Shown here in pieces: positions 1 through 9,036 of a DNA stretch of 64,000 bases (position 1 is the stretch's first letter; each line of letters begins with the position of its first letter). Made by a program: the position numbers and the translations under genes. The stretch comes from Pseudoalteromonas fuliginea (GTDB lineage: Bacteria > Pseudomonadota > Gammaproteobacteria > Enterobacterales > Alteromonadaceae), in assembly GCF_000690055.1 (NCBI RefSeq), contig NZ_JJNZ01000013.1, positions 1-64,000 of the forward strand, in the 5' to 3' direction. The notes below the pieces were generated by a model. That model saw only the letters and a program-made list of their open reading frames with translations, was not told where the DNA came from and ran no database searches.

Positions 1-23
1 AACAACGAAAATTCTACAGATAG

Positions 24-42
24 CCTCCATTAAAAATGGGGG
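24..42 (+). other. Hairpin in the leader of the GGDEF gene
   Basis: A seven-pair inverted repeat (CCTCCAT / ATGGGGG, one G-T pair) with a five-base loop lies about 155 bases before the diguanylate cyclase start. It has no T run, so it does not look like an intrinsic terminator. It could be the tail of an upstream transcript or leader structure. It does not match the c-di-GMP riboswitch core. The rest of positions 1-198 holds nothing else I recognise. Confidence 0.3.
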
Positions 43-198
43 GATTACCAAAGAATCTAATTCTACTTTTTCCGTATTTTAGTATGGTATTAAGTGTTGA
101 TTAATTAACTAAATAAATACAAAATACGCGGCTTATTTACTATTTGCTTACTTTGCGTTCTGGGTTGGCGTCATTTACGAAAAGAAAACTGATAAATT

Positions 199-1221
199 AT
201 GCACAAATACTTCGATAAAACAGAAAGAGAATTAATAGTAAGGTTTTTCTCATCAATAGGCTTTATATCCACATTTTTGATGTCGTGTATTGCATTTACT
301 AATAGCGAATATTTTCTTTTTGTGACACTTGTCGGTTCGACACTTATCTATATTTGGGCATTTAATATTTACAAAGAGGTAGAAAAGTCTGCAAATGCGA
401 TTTTATATAATCTTTATGGATTGATGCTTTACTTAGTTGTTACTGGCGGCGCTGAAGGTACAGGGCCAATTTGGATATTTATTGTATCACCAGTAACATA
501 TTCTATTCGAGGATTAAAGCGAGGGACATTTGATATATTCATATTTTTGCTAGCGATAATGTTAGGCTTTTATTGCGCAGATATGTTTAATATTTATGAA
601 TATAAACCAGCACAATTTCCTTATAGAATTGTATTTTCGTTTATTATTGTCGCTTTACTCACAGGCTTTTATGAACAATCAAGAGAGAAGTACAGCAATA
701 AAATAATAGCTTTAAGTCAAAGAAATGAACGATTAGCAACAATCGATCCATTAACTGAGCTTCCTAACCGTCGTCATGCAATGAATAAGTTAAGTGAATT
801 CAAAAAGGAACATGCTTACAAAGGCATACCTTTTGTATTGCTACTAGCTGATGTTGATAACTTCAAAAAAATTAATGATAAATATGGACATAACTTTGGC
901 GATGAGGCACTTATTCATTTAGCTAAGATTTTTAAGAAAAATATTCCACAAAATGCTGTTGCTTCTCGTTGGGGGGGAGAGGAGTTCTTAATAGCAATAC
1001 CTAATGTAAGTGTTGCAGAAGGGGTAAATGTAGCAGATAAAATCCATGATTCACTTAAAAAAGCAGCGGTAAGTTTACGTACTAATACTGTAAACTTAAC
1101 AATTAGTATTGGTGTTGTTCAAAGTGAAGAAAACAGATCAATTGATCTTGATATTAAACATGCTGATCAGCAACTCTACAAAGCCAAAGAGCAAGGTAAA
1201 AATAGAACTTGCTCAGCTTAG
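199..1221 (+). CDS. Membrane-bound diguanylate cyclase (GGDEF)
   Basis: Predicted to make cyclic di-GMP from two GTP at the inner membrane. The first ~160 of 340 residues are strongly hydrophobic with about five membrane segments and no recognised sensor domain; a short linker leads to a GGDEF domain (about residues 175-338). The active-site loop reads RWGGEEF (257-263), an active variant. The RxxD inhibitory I-site expected just upstream is absent, so product inhibition through that site is unlikely. No EAL domain is present. The gene is monocistronic and meets the next gene tail to tail. Confidence 0.9.
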   Translation: MHKYFDKTERELIVRFFSSIGFISTFLMSCIAFTNSEYFLFVTLVGSTLIYIWAFNIYKEVEKSANAILYNLYGLMLYLVVTGGAEGTGPIWIFIVSPVTYSIRGLKRGTFDIFIFLLAIMLGFYCADMFNIYEYKPAQFPYRIVFSFIIVALLTGFYEQSREKYSNKIIALSQRNERLATIDPLTELPNRRHAMNKLSEFKKEHAYKGIPFVLLLADVDNFKKINDKYGHNFGDEALIHLAKIFKKNIPQNAVASRWGGEEFLIAIPNVSVAEGVNVADKIHDSLKKAAVSLRTNTVNLTISIGVVQSEENRSIDLDIKHADQQLYKAKEQGKNRTCSA

Positions 1222-1237
1222 TAACCATCTATATTTG

Positions 1238-1561
1238 CTAATCCATAGAGAAGGAGTCAAGAGAAGGTTTCGTTTTGGCCTTTCTTCGTTTTACACTCAT
1301 GTAGCAAAAGAAATTACAGGTAATTTGGAGCGCAATAAGTATCGTGTAACTCCCTTTTAAGTATTGTGAATCTCTGTCAAACTCAACAGCTAAATATAAA
1401 CCGGCGAATAACAATTGAAACACTAAAACTATATTTACAAAGCGTAATAAACGTTGTTTAAATTGAGTATGTTTAAATCGACTTAAAAGCATTAAGAGCA
1501 CACATACTATTATTAAAAGCCAACTAAAACCTATACACATATAAATGACACTATTTTGCAT
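1238..1561 (-). CDS. Small hypothetical inner-membrane protein
   Basis: 107 residues with about three hydrophobic helices (roughly 7-26, 38-60, 70-90) and a basic C-terminal tail (VKRRKAKTK). I do not recognise the family. It starts with ATG and sits 62 bases downstream of recN on the same strand, so it could be transcribed with recN. Its stop lies 16 bases from the stop of the convergent GGDEF gene. Function unknown. Confidence 0.55.
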   Translation of the reverse strand: MQNSVIYMCIGFSWLLIIVCVLLMLLSRFKHTQFKQRLLRFVNIVLVFQLLFAGLYLAVEFDRDSQYLKGSYTILIALQITCNFFCYMSVKRRKAKTKPSLDSFSMD

Positions 1562-1623
1562 TATATTTATCTCTTAGCAATTTGATACATGTTGATTTGT
1601 TATAAATCGGTAGCTAAATAGCA

Positions 1624-3297
1624 CTAGGCATGTGCCATTATCAGTTCTTTTGCGTTAGCTTTAGCCGTCTTACTTACGTTGTCTCCAGCTAATAGGCGAG
1701 CTATTTCATTAACTCGTCCATCTTTATTTAAAGGCAGCATATGAGTAAATGTTTCACCTTGAGCAATTTCTTTAGCTACAAAGAATTGTTGATGCGCACT
1801 GCTAGCTACTTGCGGTAAATGCGTTACACAAATTACTTGAGTTGATTTACCTAACTGACGTAATAGTTTTCCAACTGCCGATGCGGTAGGGCCTGATATA
1901 CCTACGTCAACTTCATCAAAAATAAGTGTTGGGGTTGTTACTTTTTGTGCAATAATCACTTGAATTGCTAAGCTAATACGCGAAAGCTCTCCCCCAGATG
2001 CTACTTTAGCAAGCGGTTGTAGTGGCTGTCCTGGGTTAGTTGAAACTAAAAATGATACATTGTCGTACCCTAAACTGTTGGGTGCACGCTCAACTTCTTG
2101 AGTTAATGCTATTTCAAATACACCATTTTCCATTGACAGGTTAGCCATACTCTCACTGATCAAAGTGTTTAGTGTATTTGCGTACTCTTTACGACTTTTG
2201 CTTAACTGATCGCTTGCCTGTTGGTATGTCACTCGCGCATTTTCTATTTCGGATTCTAGTTGTTCTAATCGAGCACTATTAGTACTAATTGACTCCAGTT
2301 CCTGTGAAATAGATTGATGAAACTCAACTAGGGCTTGTGGTTTTATATGGTGTTTGCGAGCTAAGTCCATTGCACCACTTAGTCTATTTTCTACTTCAAC
2401 TAAGCGAGCCGGGTCTAAATCTGCTTGCTCAGTGTAACCACGCACTTCGCGACTCGCTTCTTCAACTTGTACAGCGGCTTCGCTAAGCATAGCAGCTACG
2501 CTTACTAAACTTTCGTCATATTGAGCCAGTTCGGTAAATTGCTGAGCACTATGCTGTAACAACGAGCACGCATTTTGTTCATCGCTTTCGTAAAGGTGCT
2601 GTAGCTCTCGTTGGCAGGCTTCTAAAATGGTTTGGCTATTACTGAGTTTATAATGCTCAGCCTCTATTTGTTCAAATTCATTTTCTTGCAAAGCAAATTC
2701 ATCTAGTTCTGCAACTTGATATTCTAAAAGTTGTTTTTGAGCCGCTTGCTGTAATTGTTGCTGCTCTAGGTGCTTAAATTCTTTTTGTAAGTTAGCGAAC
2801 AGCTTATAGTTTTGGCTCACGCCGTTCACTAAATCATTGTGACCGGCATAGGCATCAAGTAATTGCAATTGATGCTCAGCTTTCAAAAGATGCTGATGGG
2901 CATGTTGCCCATGAATAGAAATTAAATATTGACCAAGTTCTTTTAGCTGTGCGGCGGTTACCGCACTACCATTAATATAACTTTTACTGCGGCCATTTTT
3001 ACATACCACCCTACGTAATAAGCACTCGTTATCGGCATTTGCTAACATGTGTCGTTCTAAAAAAGCGTTAGCTAGTGGAAGTGCACTTAAATCAAATTGT
3101 GCACATACTTCTGCCTTGTCAGTGTTAGGGCGGACCGCTGAGGCTTCTGCTCGCTCACCTAAACACAGTGAAAGCGCATCAATGGCTATAGACTTACCTG
3201 CACCTGTTTCACCGGTGATGGCGGTCATACCGTTTTGCCATTCGGTACTTAAATTACTTACTATTGCAAAATTTTTAACTTCTAAACCAATTAACAT
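1624..3297 (-). CDS. recN: DNA repair protein RecN
   Basis: RecN is an SMC-like ATPase in recombinational repair of double-strand breaks. From the ATG at 3297 it has 557 residues, like E. coli RecN (553). The Walker A motif (GETGAGKS) is near residue 29, a long coiled-coil middle follows, and the C-terminal half carries the signature VASGGELSRISLA and Walker B TLIFDEVDVGISG. The longer in-frame start at 3318 is a TTG without a ribosome site, so I prefer 3297, which begins MLIGLEVKNFAIV as in the family. Two LexA-type boxes lie immediately upstream. The recN-nadK-grpE neighbourhood matches other gammaproteobacteria. Confidence 0.97.
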   Translation of the reverse strand: MLIGLEVKNFAIVSNLSTEWQNGMTAITGETGAGKSIAIDALSLCLGERAEASAVRPNTDKAEVCAQFDLSALPLANAFLERHMLANADNECLLRRVVCKNGRSKSYINGSAVTAAQLKELGQYLISIHGQHAHQHLLKAEHQLQLLDAYAGHNDLVNGVSQNYKLFANLQKEFKHLEQQQLQQAAQKQLLEYQVAELDEFALQENEFEQIEAEHYKLSNSQTILEACQRELQHLYESDEQNACSLLQHSAQQFTELAQYDESLVSVAAMLSEAAVQVEEASREVRGYTEQADLDPARLVEVENRLSGAMDLARKHHIKPQALVEFHQSISQELESISTNSARLEQLESEIENARVTYQQASDQLSKSRKEYANTLNTLISESMANLSMENGVFEIALTQEVERAPNSLGYDNVSFLVSTNPGQPLQPLAKVASGGELSRISLAIQVIIAQKVTTPTLIFDEVDVGISGPTASAVGKLLRQLGKSTQVICVTHLPQVASSAHQQFFVAKEIAQGETFTHMLPLNKDGRVNEIARLLAGDNVSKTAKANAKELIMAHA

Positions 3298-3298
3298 A

Positions 3299-3338
3299 CT
3301 GTTTATCCATCCAGTCAATTAACTGTGAATTTATACAG
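3299..3338 (-). promoter_or_regulatory. Two LexA (SOS) boxes before recN
   Basis: Two CTG-N10-CAG sites lie in tandem: 3323-3338 (CTGTGAATTTATACAG, very close to the consensus) and 3299-3314 (CTGTTTATCCATCCAG, weaker). The second ends two bases from the recN start codon. E. coli recN also has more than one LexA box. Tight SOS control of recN is inferred. Confidence 0.85.
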
Positions 3339-3372
3339 TGTTTTGGTTTTTTGCAAATTAATTTTTTAGTAT

Positions 3373-3930
3373 TTAAGCAACACTTGCCTCTTCGTTAATA
3401 GGAGAGTCATTAGTTTTTTGTTGCAAAAATTCAACTTCTTCTTTTTTATCAATGTGTTGATGGATGTCTTCTGTTTGGATAGTAAATATTAACGAAGGTA
3501 GTTCAGTGTCATAAAAAGCTTTGTTATATAAAATACCTTGATGAGGTAGCTCAGCTATAAAGTGCTGTAAGTTATCAATTAAACTTTTAGCCGAATTAGT
3601 TTGATAAGTTTTATTTAATTCGTTAGTTAAAGTGCTGACGAGTAAATCAGTTACATCTTCTAATTTTTGTAAATTGTCATCATTATGTGCTTGTACTACA
3701 AAAAAATTACTAACAATTGCCTGGACTCTAGGAACGTGTTTCGGGCGTATTACCTTAACATCCAACAATTCATTTAGTTTGCTTTTCAAACGTGTACTAA
3801 TTTTTGAAACTCGATCATTAAAAATTCTCTTCTTGGTTTCGCTTGCTATACGACGATTATTTTCAACTATTAAATAGCTACCTAGTAGCGTAATTAATAA
3901 CAAAAGTGAAAAAAATACAACATACGTCAT
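3373..3930 (-). CDS. Hypothetical membrane-anchored protein
   Basis: 185 residues, family not recognised. One N-terminal membrane helix (about residues 4-22, very Leu-rich) is followed by a basic stretch (ENNRRIASETKKR) and a soluble, mostly helical domain with an acidic C-terminal tail. The topology suggests a single-pass inner-membrane protein with a cytoplasmic body. It lies between nadK and recN on the same strand (74 bases from nadK). An AGGAA ribosome site precedes the ATG. Confidence 0.65.
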   Translation of the reverse strand: MTYVVFFSLLLLITLLGSYLIVENNRRIASETKKRIFNDRVSKISTRLKSKLNELLDVKVIRPKHVPRVQAIVSNFFVVQAHNDDNLQKLEDVTDLLVSTLTNELNKTYQTNSAKSLIDNLQHFIAELPHQGILYNKAFYDTELPSLIFTIQTEDIHQHIDKKEEVEFLQQKTNDSPINEEASVA

Positions 3931-4004
3931 TTGCTATAGTTCCTAATAATATTATTTTTTATTTTGCGATATTTTGCTCTAAAGTCTTACACTTGGCAAT
4001 AAAA

Positions 4005-4889
4005 TTAGTATAAACGACTACCCCAATTTAATTTAGTACGTAAAACGTTGTAGTAAGAATAATTTTTTGGATGAATTAAACGCAGTTTTTTATCTGCTTT
4101 CTTAATGACAACCTCATCGCCAGGTAAAACAGCAAGCACAACATGGCTGTCGCAACTTACCTGTAGGCTATCTGTATTTTCTAGGCTTAGCTTTAAGCGT
4201 ACTTCGTTATCAGCATCAACGACTAATGGTCTGCTCGATAATGTATGTGGGAACATAGGTACTAACGAAATAGCATTAAGCTCTGGTGTCAAAATAGGTC
4301 CGCCACCTGAAAGTGAATACGCCGTTGAGCCTGTTGGTGTTGATACAATTAAGCCATCCGAGCGCTGTGAAAATACAAAATCTTTATTAATAAAGGCTTC
4401 AAACTCAATCATATGTGCAACTTTATCGGCATGAAGCACTGCTTCATTGACCGCAGAATTAGCGCTTTTTAATTCGTTGTGGCGGTATACCTCTACTTCA
4501 AGTAAAAAGCGATTTTCTTCAATAAAATCACCACTTAAAACTTGTTCTAAACTTGGTTCAAAACCTTCAGGGTTTAAATCAGTTAAGAACCCAAGGTTCC
4601 CCCTGTTAACACCGATTACTGCTACGTTGAAACGGGCTAAAACACGTGCTGCGCCTAACATGTTACCGTCACCTCCAACGACAATAGCCAAATCAGCTAG
4701 TTCCCCTAAGTCGACTAACTTAACTAGTTTATCTGTGGGTACATCAACTAACTGGCCACCAGTGCGTTTTTCTACGATAACCTCAAAACCAAGTGCCAGT
4801 AAAAATGTATGCAGACGTTGTAGTGTTGCGGCTGCACCAGGGTGGTTTGGTTTACCAATAAGGCCAATGGTTTTAAAAGGAGAATCCAT
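4005..4889 (-). CDS. nadK: NAD kinase
   Basis: Phosphorylates NAD to NADP using ATP in the cytoplasm. From the ATG at 4889 it gives 294 residues, close to E. coli NadK (292); the longer frame to 4931 begins with TTG and adds an unconserved leader. The catalytic GGDGN motif ([11 protein letters not shown]) is around residues 70-80, followed by the conserved VNEAVLHAD and the nucleotide-binding stretch [21 protein letters not shown]. It diverges from the HrcA-like/grpE genes as nadK diverges from grpE in E. coli. Confidence 0.97.
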   Translation of the reverse strand: MDSPFKTIGLIGKPNHPGAAATLQRLHTFLLALGFEVIVEKRTGGQLVDVPTDKLVKLVDLGELADLAIVVGGDGNMLGAARVLARFNVAVIGVNRGNLGFLTDLNPEGFEPSLEQVLSGDFIEENRFLLEVEVYRHNELKSANSAVNEAVLHADKVAHMIEFEAFINKDFVFSQRSDGLIVSTPTGSTAYSLSGGGPILTPELNAISLVPMFPHTLSSRPLVVDADNEVRLKLSLENTDSLQVSCDSHVVLAVLPGDEVVIKKADKKLRLIHPKNYSYYNVLRTKLNWGSRLY

Positions 4890-5030
4890 AATGTGTACAC
4901 TGTAAGTTTGAATGTTTGTAGAGTAACCCAAAAGAGAAGTGTTTGAAAATACAGATCTTAGCTTAAATTGGTATGATTAACTTACCTAGGTAATTAATTT
5001 AGTTTTATTAGCTACCAGCATACTATGTGA

Positions 5031-5058
5031 CTTGAAATAACTGTAAATGCCCCGATAT
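5031..5058 (+). promoter_or_regulatory. Sigma-32 promoter for the HrcA-like gene
   Basis: CTTGAAA at 5031-5037, a 12-base spacer, then CCCCGATAT at 5050-5058. This is a near-perfect match to the heat-shock sigma-32 promoter. The transcript would start near 5064, just before the ATG at 5066, which argues that translation begins at the internal ATG at 5087. No CIRCE inverted repeat is visible between nadK and this gene. Confidence 0.75.
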
Positions 5059-5086
5059 ATCAGACATGCAACAAGATGTAGATAAC

Positions 5087-6031
5087 ATGAAATTAAATCC
5101 ACGAGATCAGCAAATTTTTTCAGCTGTTATGAACATGTACTGTAATGGTGAGGGGTTACCCGTCCCATCAACAAAAATTGCTAAGCTTAAAGGCATGGCT
5201 GTGTGTTCGGCTACGGTACGTAATGCGATGGCTCGCTTAGAAAAAGTGGGCTTATTGTATTCACCTCATACATCTGCAGGCCGTGTGCCTACAAATGAGG
5301 GGTTTGATTATTGGTTTGACGAGTTCTTTCCACTCGCTGATATTGCTAATTATTGGCAACCAGAGCAATCACAACTCGTTGAGCTAGCGCATGGTTTGAG
5401 CCAAAAATATCAGGTTTGTTGTTGTGTGGGTTTGCCACAAGCCAGCTCGCAGCAAGTATTTAGAGTAGAGGTACTTGATTTTGATTCTACCGACTGGCTT
5501 ATTTTATTAATAGACAGAGCAGGGCAGAGCCATAATATTTGTATTGATAAGCCTCATGATTCGTCAGACTCTGTTCGTTATCAGTTTGCAACGTGGCTAA
5601 ACACCGTCTTTAGTCAACAAACCTTGATGGAAGGTTTATACCGTATGCAAGCTATGGCTAATACCGCGCCTCGAAATTGTCACGATTCGCTTAATCAATG
5701 GACGCGACAACTAAGCCAAAAATTAGGCTCAGATAACAGTATTGTTGTTGGCGAAAATTACCTTTACAAACAAATTGATTGTGAACAAAGCTTAAATATT
5801 GGCGTCTCATTTTTAAATTATGTAGAAGATAAGCTCGCTTTTAAAAATGGGTTATCGGTACTTAATAGCGAAAAATTACCTTTTACTGAGTGCGATGAAT
5901 TGATTGTAATAAGTGTCCCGTACTTTCAAAATCAAGAATACCAAAGCCGCTTTTGTATAATTTGCCCTAAATCAGCGCAAATTGAAGAAATAATCCAAGA
6001 ATTTAAATTAATTGAGACATCTAACTCTTGA
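5087..6031 (+). CDS. HrcA-like heat-shock repressor family protein
   Basis: The first ~80 residues match the HrcA winged-helix domain: LNPRDQQIF, then [17 protein letters not shown], then the hallmark [14 protein letters not shown]. The remaining ~230 residues are more divergent; HrcA is usually ~340-350 residues and this has 314. HrcA normally represses groE and dnaK operons through CIRCE. Most gammaproteobacteria rely on sigma-32 and lack HrcA, so its place between nadK and grpE is notable. It has its own sigma-32-type promoter. The next gene's promoter overlaps its last codons. An in-frame ATG at 5066 would add seven residues. Confidence 0.8.
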   Translation: MKLNPRDQQIFSAVMNMYCNGEGLPVPSTKIAKLKGMAVCSATVRNAMARLEKVGLLYSPHTSAGRVPTNEGFDYWFDEFFPLADIANYWQPEQSQLVELAHGLSQKYQVCCCVGLPQASSQQVFRVEVLDFDSTDWLILLIDRAGQSHNICIDKPHDSSDSVRYQFATWLNTVFSQQTLMEGLYRMQAMANTAPRNCHDSLNQWTRQLSQKLGSDNSIVVGENYLYKQIDCEQSLNIGVSFLNYVEDKLAFKNGLSVLNSEKLPFTECDELIVISVPYFQNQEYQSRFCIICPKSAQIEEIIQEFKLIETSNS

Positions 6032-6054
6032 ATCTTTTTATTCAATCCCCATAA
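6027..6054 (+). promoter_or_regulatory. Sigma-32 promoter for grpE
   Basis: CTTGAAT at 6027-6033, a 13-base spacer and CCCCATAA at 6047-6054 match the sigma-32 consensus very well. The -35 element overlaps the TGA stop of the HrcA-like gene. The start codon of grpE is 36 bases downstream, so grpE can be induced by heat independently of the gene before it. Confidence 0.85.
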
Positions 6055-6089
6055 TTACCGCAGTTGAAAAGAATTGGAGCACGTATTTT

Positions 6090-6701
6090 ATGTCTGAGCA
6101 GACACAAAACCCTGAGCAAGAAGTAGAATTAAACGAAGAAATTTCTAAAATGCAGGCTGATGTAGAAGCAGCAGTAGAAGCCGCTGATCAACATGCAGAA
6201 CAAGAGCAAAGCCCTGAAGCAGAAATTGCGATGTTATATGCAGAGCTTGAGGCCGCTAAGCAAACTATTGCTGATCAAAAAGATGGTGTTGTTCGCGCAG
6301 CAGCAGACGTAGATAATATTCGTCGTCGTGCAGCACAAGATGTAGAAAAAGCGCATAAATTTGCACTAGAAAAATTTGCTAACGAATTACTACCTGTAAT
6401 TGATAACCTTGAACGTGCTATTGAGTTTTCTGATAAAGAAAATGAGACTTTAAAGCCGTTGCTTGAAGGTATCGATATGACGGTTAAGAGCTTCAATGAC
6501 GCTGTTTCTAAATTTGGTGTTGAAATTGTAAACCCACAAGGTGAGATGTTTAATCCAGATTTTCATCAAGCAATGTCAATTCAACCAAGTAACGATGTAA
6601 CACCTAATACAGTACTTGCTGTTATGCAAAAAGGTTACACATTGAATGGTCGTTTATTACGCCCTGCAATGGTTATGGTTTCTAAAGCTGCTGATGCTTA
6701 A
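6090..6701 (+). CDS. grpE: Nucleotide exchange factor GrpE
   Basis: Co-chaperone that releases ADP from DnaK. 203 residues from the ATG at 6090 (E. coli 197), preceded by a GGAG site. An acidic, disordered N terminus is followed by a long coiled-coil helix ([17 protein letters not shown]), the conserved [23 protein letters not shown] region and a C-terminal beta domain ending [18 protein letters not shown]. dnaK and dnaJ are not adjacent. The frame is open back to 6012, inside the upstream gene, but that part lacks family similarity. Confidence 0.97.
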   Translation: MSEQTQNPEQEVELNEEISKMQADVEAAVEAADQHAEQEQSPEAEIAMLYAELEAAKQTIADQKDGVVRAAADVDNIRRRAAQDVEKAHKFALEKFANELLPVIDNLERAIEFSDKENETLKPLLEGIDMTVKSFNDAVSKFGVEIVNPQGEMFNPDFHQAMSIQPSNDVTPNTVLAVMQKGYTLNGRLLRPAMVMVSKAADA

Positions 6702-6715
6702 TTGAATTATTAGTT

Positions 6716-6748
6716 TTAAAAAATGCCTCATATTGAGGCATTTTTTTT
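6716..6748. terminator. Bidirectional terminator between grpE and the Bcr-type gene
   Basis: An 11-pair perfect stem (AAAATGCCTCA / TGAGGCATTTT) with a three-base loop, flanked by A and T runs on both sides. It lies between convergent genes and includes the stop codon of the minus-strand transporter gene at 6728-6730. Confidence 0.92.
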
Positions 6749-7930
6749 GTCTTTTTTATAGTGAATTAACTGTACGAGCATAGTGAGTAACACGGCACTA
6801 AACATTAAGCTTGAAAATGGCACTGCGCTTTTTGCATGCATAATAGCGAGTAACGGGCCAACTAATGCGCCACTGCCAAAACGAAGTGTGCCAATTACGG
6901 CCGTTGCCGTGCCTGTGTTTTTTTCAAACTTCATTAATATTAGCGAGTCAGCATTACTTGCCGTGACGCCTAAGCTCATCATTAATGGCGCAATAGCAGC
7001 CACAATATAATAAAGTGATAAATGCAATAAGCTAAATGTTAATAGCGCAAGCCCCGATACAAACCCACATACAAGCCCAATATAGAGCATCTTTCGAGAG
7101 CCTAGCCTTGGTACAATTCGCGTATTTAAAAAGTTACCAAACATCAGCGCCATTACATTAAAGGCAAATAATACACCAAATAATTGTTCTGACACTTCAT
7201 ATAAATCTAAATATATAAAAGGTACTGAGGTTAAAAAGCAAAAAAATCCAAATGATACAAACATAGAACTGAGTATGTCGGCACGTGCATCTTTATTACT
7301 GAGCACTGTTTTATAGCTATCAAAAAATAAAGCGAGACCCTTTTTTTCATTTTTGTGAATAGGAATATCGATTAGATATACTTGTACAAACGCTAATATT
7401 AAAAAGCTATATCCAGCAAGCACCAAGAATATGGTTGACCAAACAGAAAACCCTAAAATAAACGAGCCAACTGAGGGGGCAACTAACGGTGCTACCATCA
7501 TGATCATCGATACATACGACATTCCTTTAGCTGTGTTTTGCTGATAAATATGGCGAATAATACCCGGTACTACTACCGTTGCTGCAGCTCCCGTAAATGC
7601 TTGTACTGCTCGAAGAGTCCAAAAGGCATGGATTTCGGTGGTAAATGCAAGTGCAAGTGAGCTTGCGCCAAATAGGGTTAAGCCAATACGGGCGAGCTTA
7701 CGGCGGCCAATTTGATCGGCAATCGGGCCAAAAAATAACATCCCCAATGAATAACCTGCTAAGTAAATACTCAACGATATTTGTACATTTGGCATATTAG
7801 TGTGTAAATCGTTTGCAATTACCAGCATGGCGGGCAAATACATATCAATAGCCAATGGCGTAATCGCCACAATACTGGCTAATAAAGGCAATAAAATACG
7901 GGTATTAAAAGACGAGGCTGAGGCGTCCAT
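6728..7930 (-). CDS. Bcr/CflA family MFS drug exporter
   Basis: Twelve-helix major facilitator transporter, 400 residues from the ATG at 7930. The start (LLPLLASIVAITPLAIDMYLPA) and the loop-2/3 motif GPIADQIGRRKLARIG are typical of the bicyclomycin-resistance / CflA drug:proton antiporters. Real substrates cannot be read from the sequence. The gene stands alone; its upstream neighbour is a divergent protease gene ~180 bases away. Confidence 0.9.
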   Translation of the reverse strand: MDASASSFNTRILLPLLASIVAITPLAIDMYLPAMLVIANDLHTNMPNVQISLSIYLAGYSLGMLFFGPIADQIGRRKLARIGLTLFGASSLALAFTTEIHAFWTLRAVQAFTGAAATVVVPGIIRHIYQQNTAKGMSYVSMIMMVAPLVAPSVGSFILGFSVWSTIFLVLAGYSFLILAFVQVYLIDIPIHKNEKKGLALFFDSYKTVLSNKDARADILSSMFVSFGFFCFLTSVPFIYLDLYEVSEQLFGVLFAFNVMALMFGNFLNTRIVPRLGSRKMLYIGLVCGFVSGLALLTFSLLHLSLYYIVAAIAPLMMSLGVTASNADSLILMKFEKNTGTATAVIGTLRFGSGALVGPLLAIMHAKSAVPFSSLMFSAVLLTMLVQLIHYKKDKKNASI

Positions 7931-8127
7931 GTGTAAACTCAACAATCACTAAAAACAAGGACTGTAGTGTAACAGGGCATTGTATTTGGATAAACTTAGT
8001 TCGCCTGCTAAGTTTATCGTCTTATCGCATCTTGTTAATATAGCGCTATATAAAGCAAATATTTTAAATTGGTACTGTGTTTGCTATTCTACAAGCAATA
8101 AAAAATTAATTGCTTAAGAGAATTACC

Positions 8128-8925
8128 ATGAAAAAACTAGTACTTGCAGTATTAGCGACAGCCGTTTTGGCTGGTTGTAAAACGTCGCCAACAGGACGCA
8201 CACAAATAGCGCTTTATTCAGACCAACAAATGAGTGAAATGGGCACTGCTAGTTTTGCTGATATGAAAAAAAACCAACCAATTAATAAAGATGCAAAAAC
8301 AAATGCATATGTAAATTGCATTGCTGAAAAAGTAGTGGCTGTATTACCAAAAGAATACGCTTCGCAAAATTGGGAAGTGGTTGTATTTGAAGATGAATCT
8401 GCTAATGCTTTTGCACTACCAGGTGGTTACATTGGTGTTCATACTGGCTTATTAAAAATTGCTACTAATCAAGACCAATTAGCAACAGTACTAGGGCACG
8501 AAGTAGGGCACGTAATTGCTGAGCATTCAAATGAGCGTGTTTCACAAAGCTCTATTTTAGATACCGGTATGCAACTTGGTAGTGCGGCACTTGAAATGGG
8601 TAACATTCAATATCGTAATGAAATTATGCAAGGCTTAGGTTTGGGCGCACAGTATGGTGTTGTTTTGCCATTTAGCCGCTCGCACGAATCAGAAGCCGAT
8701 ACTATTGGTTTAGATTTAATGGCTGAGGCTGGCTTTAACCCACAAGAGTCAGTAACCCTTTGGCAAAATATGAGTGCGGCAGGTAGTGGTACAACACCTG
8801 AGTTTTTATCAACTCACCCAGCGCCAAGTAACCGTATTAAAAACTTACAAGCGCAAATGAGCAAAGCACTTAGTGAGCAAAGTACTGCTAAAGCACAGGG
8901 TAAAAACCCACAGTGCACACTGTAG
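8128..8925 (+). CDS. M48 family lipoprotein metalloprotease, LoiP/YggG-like
   Basis: Predicted envelope zinc protease of 265 residues. A lipoprotein signal (MKKLVLAVLATAVLAGC, lipobox LAGC with Cys near residue 17) is followed by an M48 domain with HEVGH zinc-binding motif (near 131-135) and the downstream glutamate in SHESEAD. E. coli LoiP cuts outer-membrane porins under osmotic stress; this is a homologue by domain order. The codons from 8110 are in frame, but ATG 8128 restores a standard signal peptide and has a purine-rich ribosome site. Confidence 0.9.
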   Translation: MKKLVLAVLATAVLAGCKTSPTGRTQIALYSDQQMSEMGTASFADMKKNQPINKDAKTNAYVNCIAEKVVAVLPKEYASQNWEVVVFEDESANAFALPGGYIGVHTGLLKIATNQDQLATVLGHEVGHVIAEHSNERVSQSSILDTGMQLGSAALEMGNIQYRNEIMQGLGLGAQYGVVLPFSRSHESEADTIGLDLMAEAGFNPQESVTLWQNMSAAGSGTTPEFLSTHPAPSNRIKNLQAQMSKALSEQSTAKAQGKNPQCTL

Positions 8926-8976
8926 TTAAGCGCTTTACTATTTGAAGTAGTGTACGTTTAGTATTAATGCGTAATT

Positions 8977-9021
8977 AAAATAAAACCCCTGTAAGTATTT
9001 TACCTACAGGGGTTTTATTTT
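8977..9021. terminator. Strong bidirectional terminator
   Basis: A 17-pair perfect inverted repeat (5' arm 8977-8993, 3' arm 9005-9021) with an 11-base loop. The core is CCCCTGTA / TACAGGGG flanked by A and T runs. It lies between the convergent protease and hydrolase genes and serves both. Confidence 0.93.
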
Positions 9022-9036
9022 AGTTCTTAAGCGTGG

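Noticed and set aside
1109..1360. 83-codon ORF overlapping the end of the GGDEF gene
   Set aside because: Overlaps two better-supported genes in different frames and has no family features.
4932..5086. CIRCE operator (TTAGCACTC-N9-GAGTGCTAA) before the HrcA-like gene
   Set aside because: Looked for and not found; only the sigma-32-type elements are convincing.
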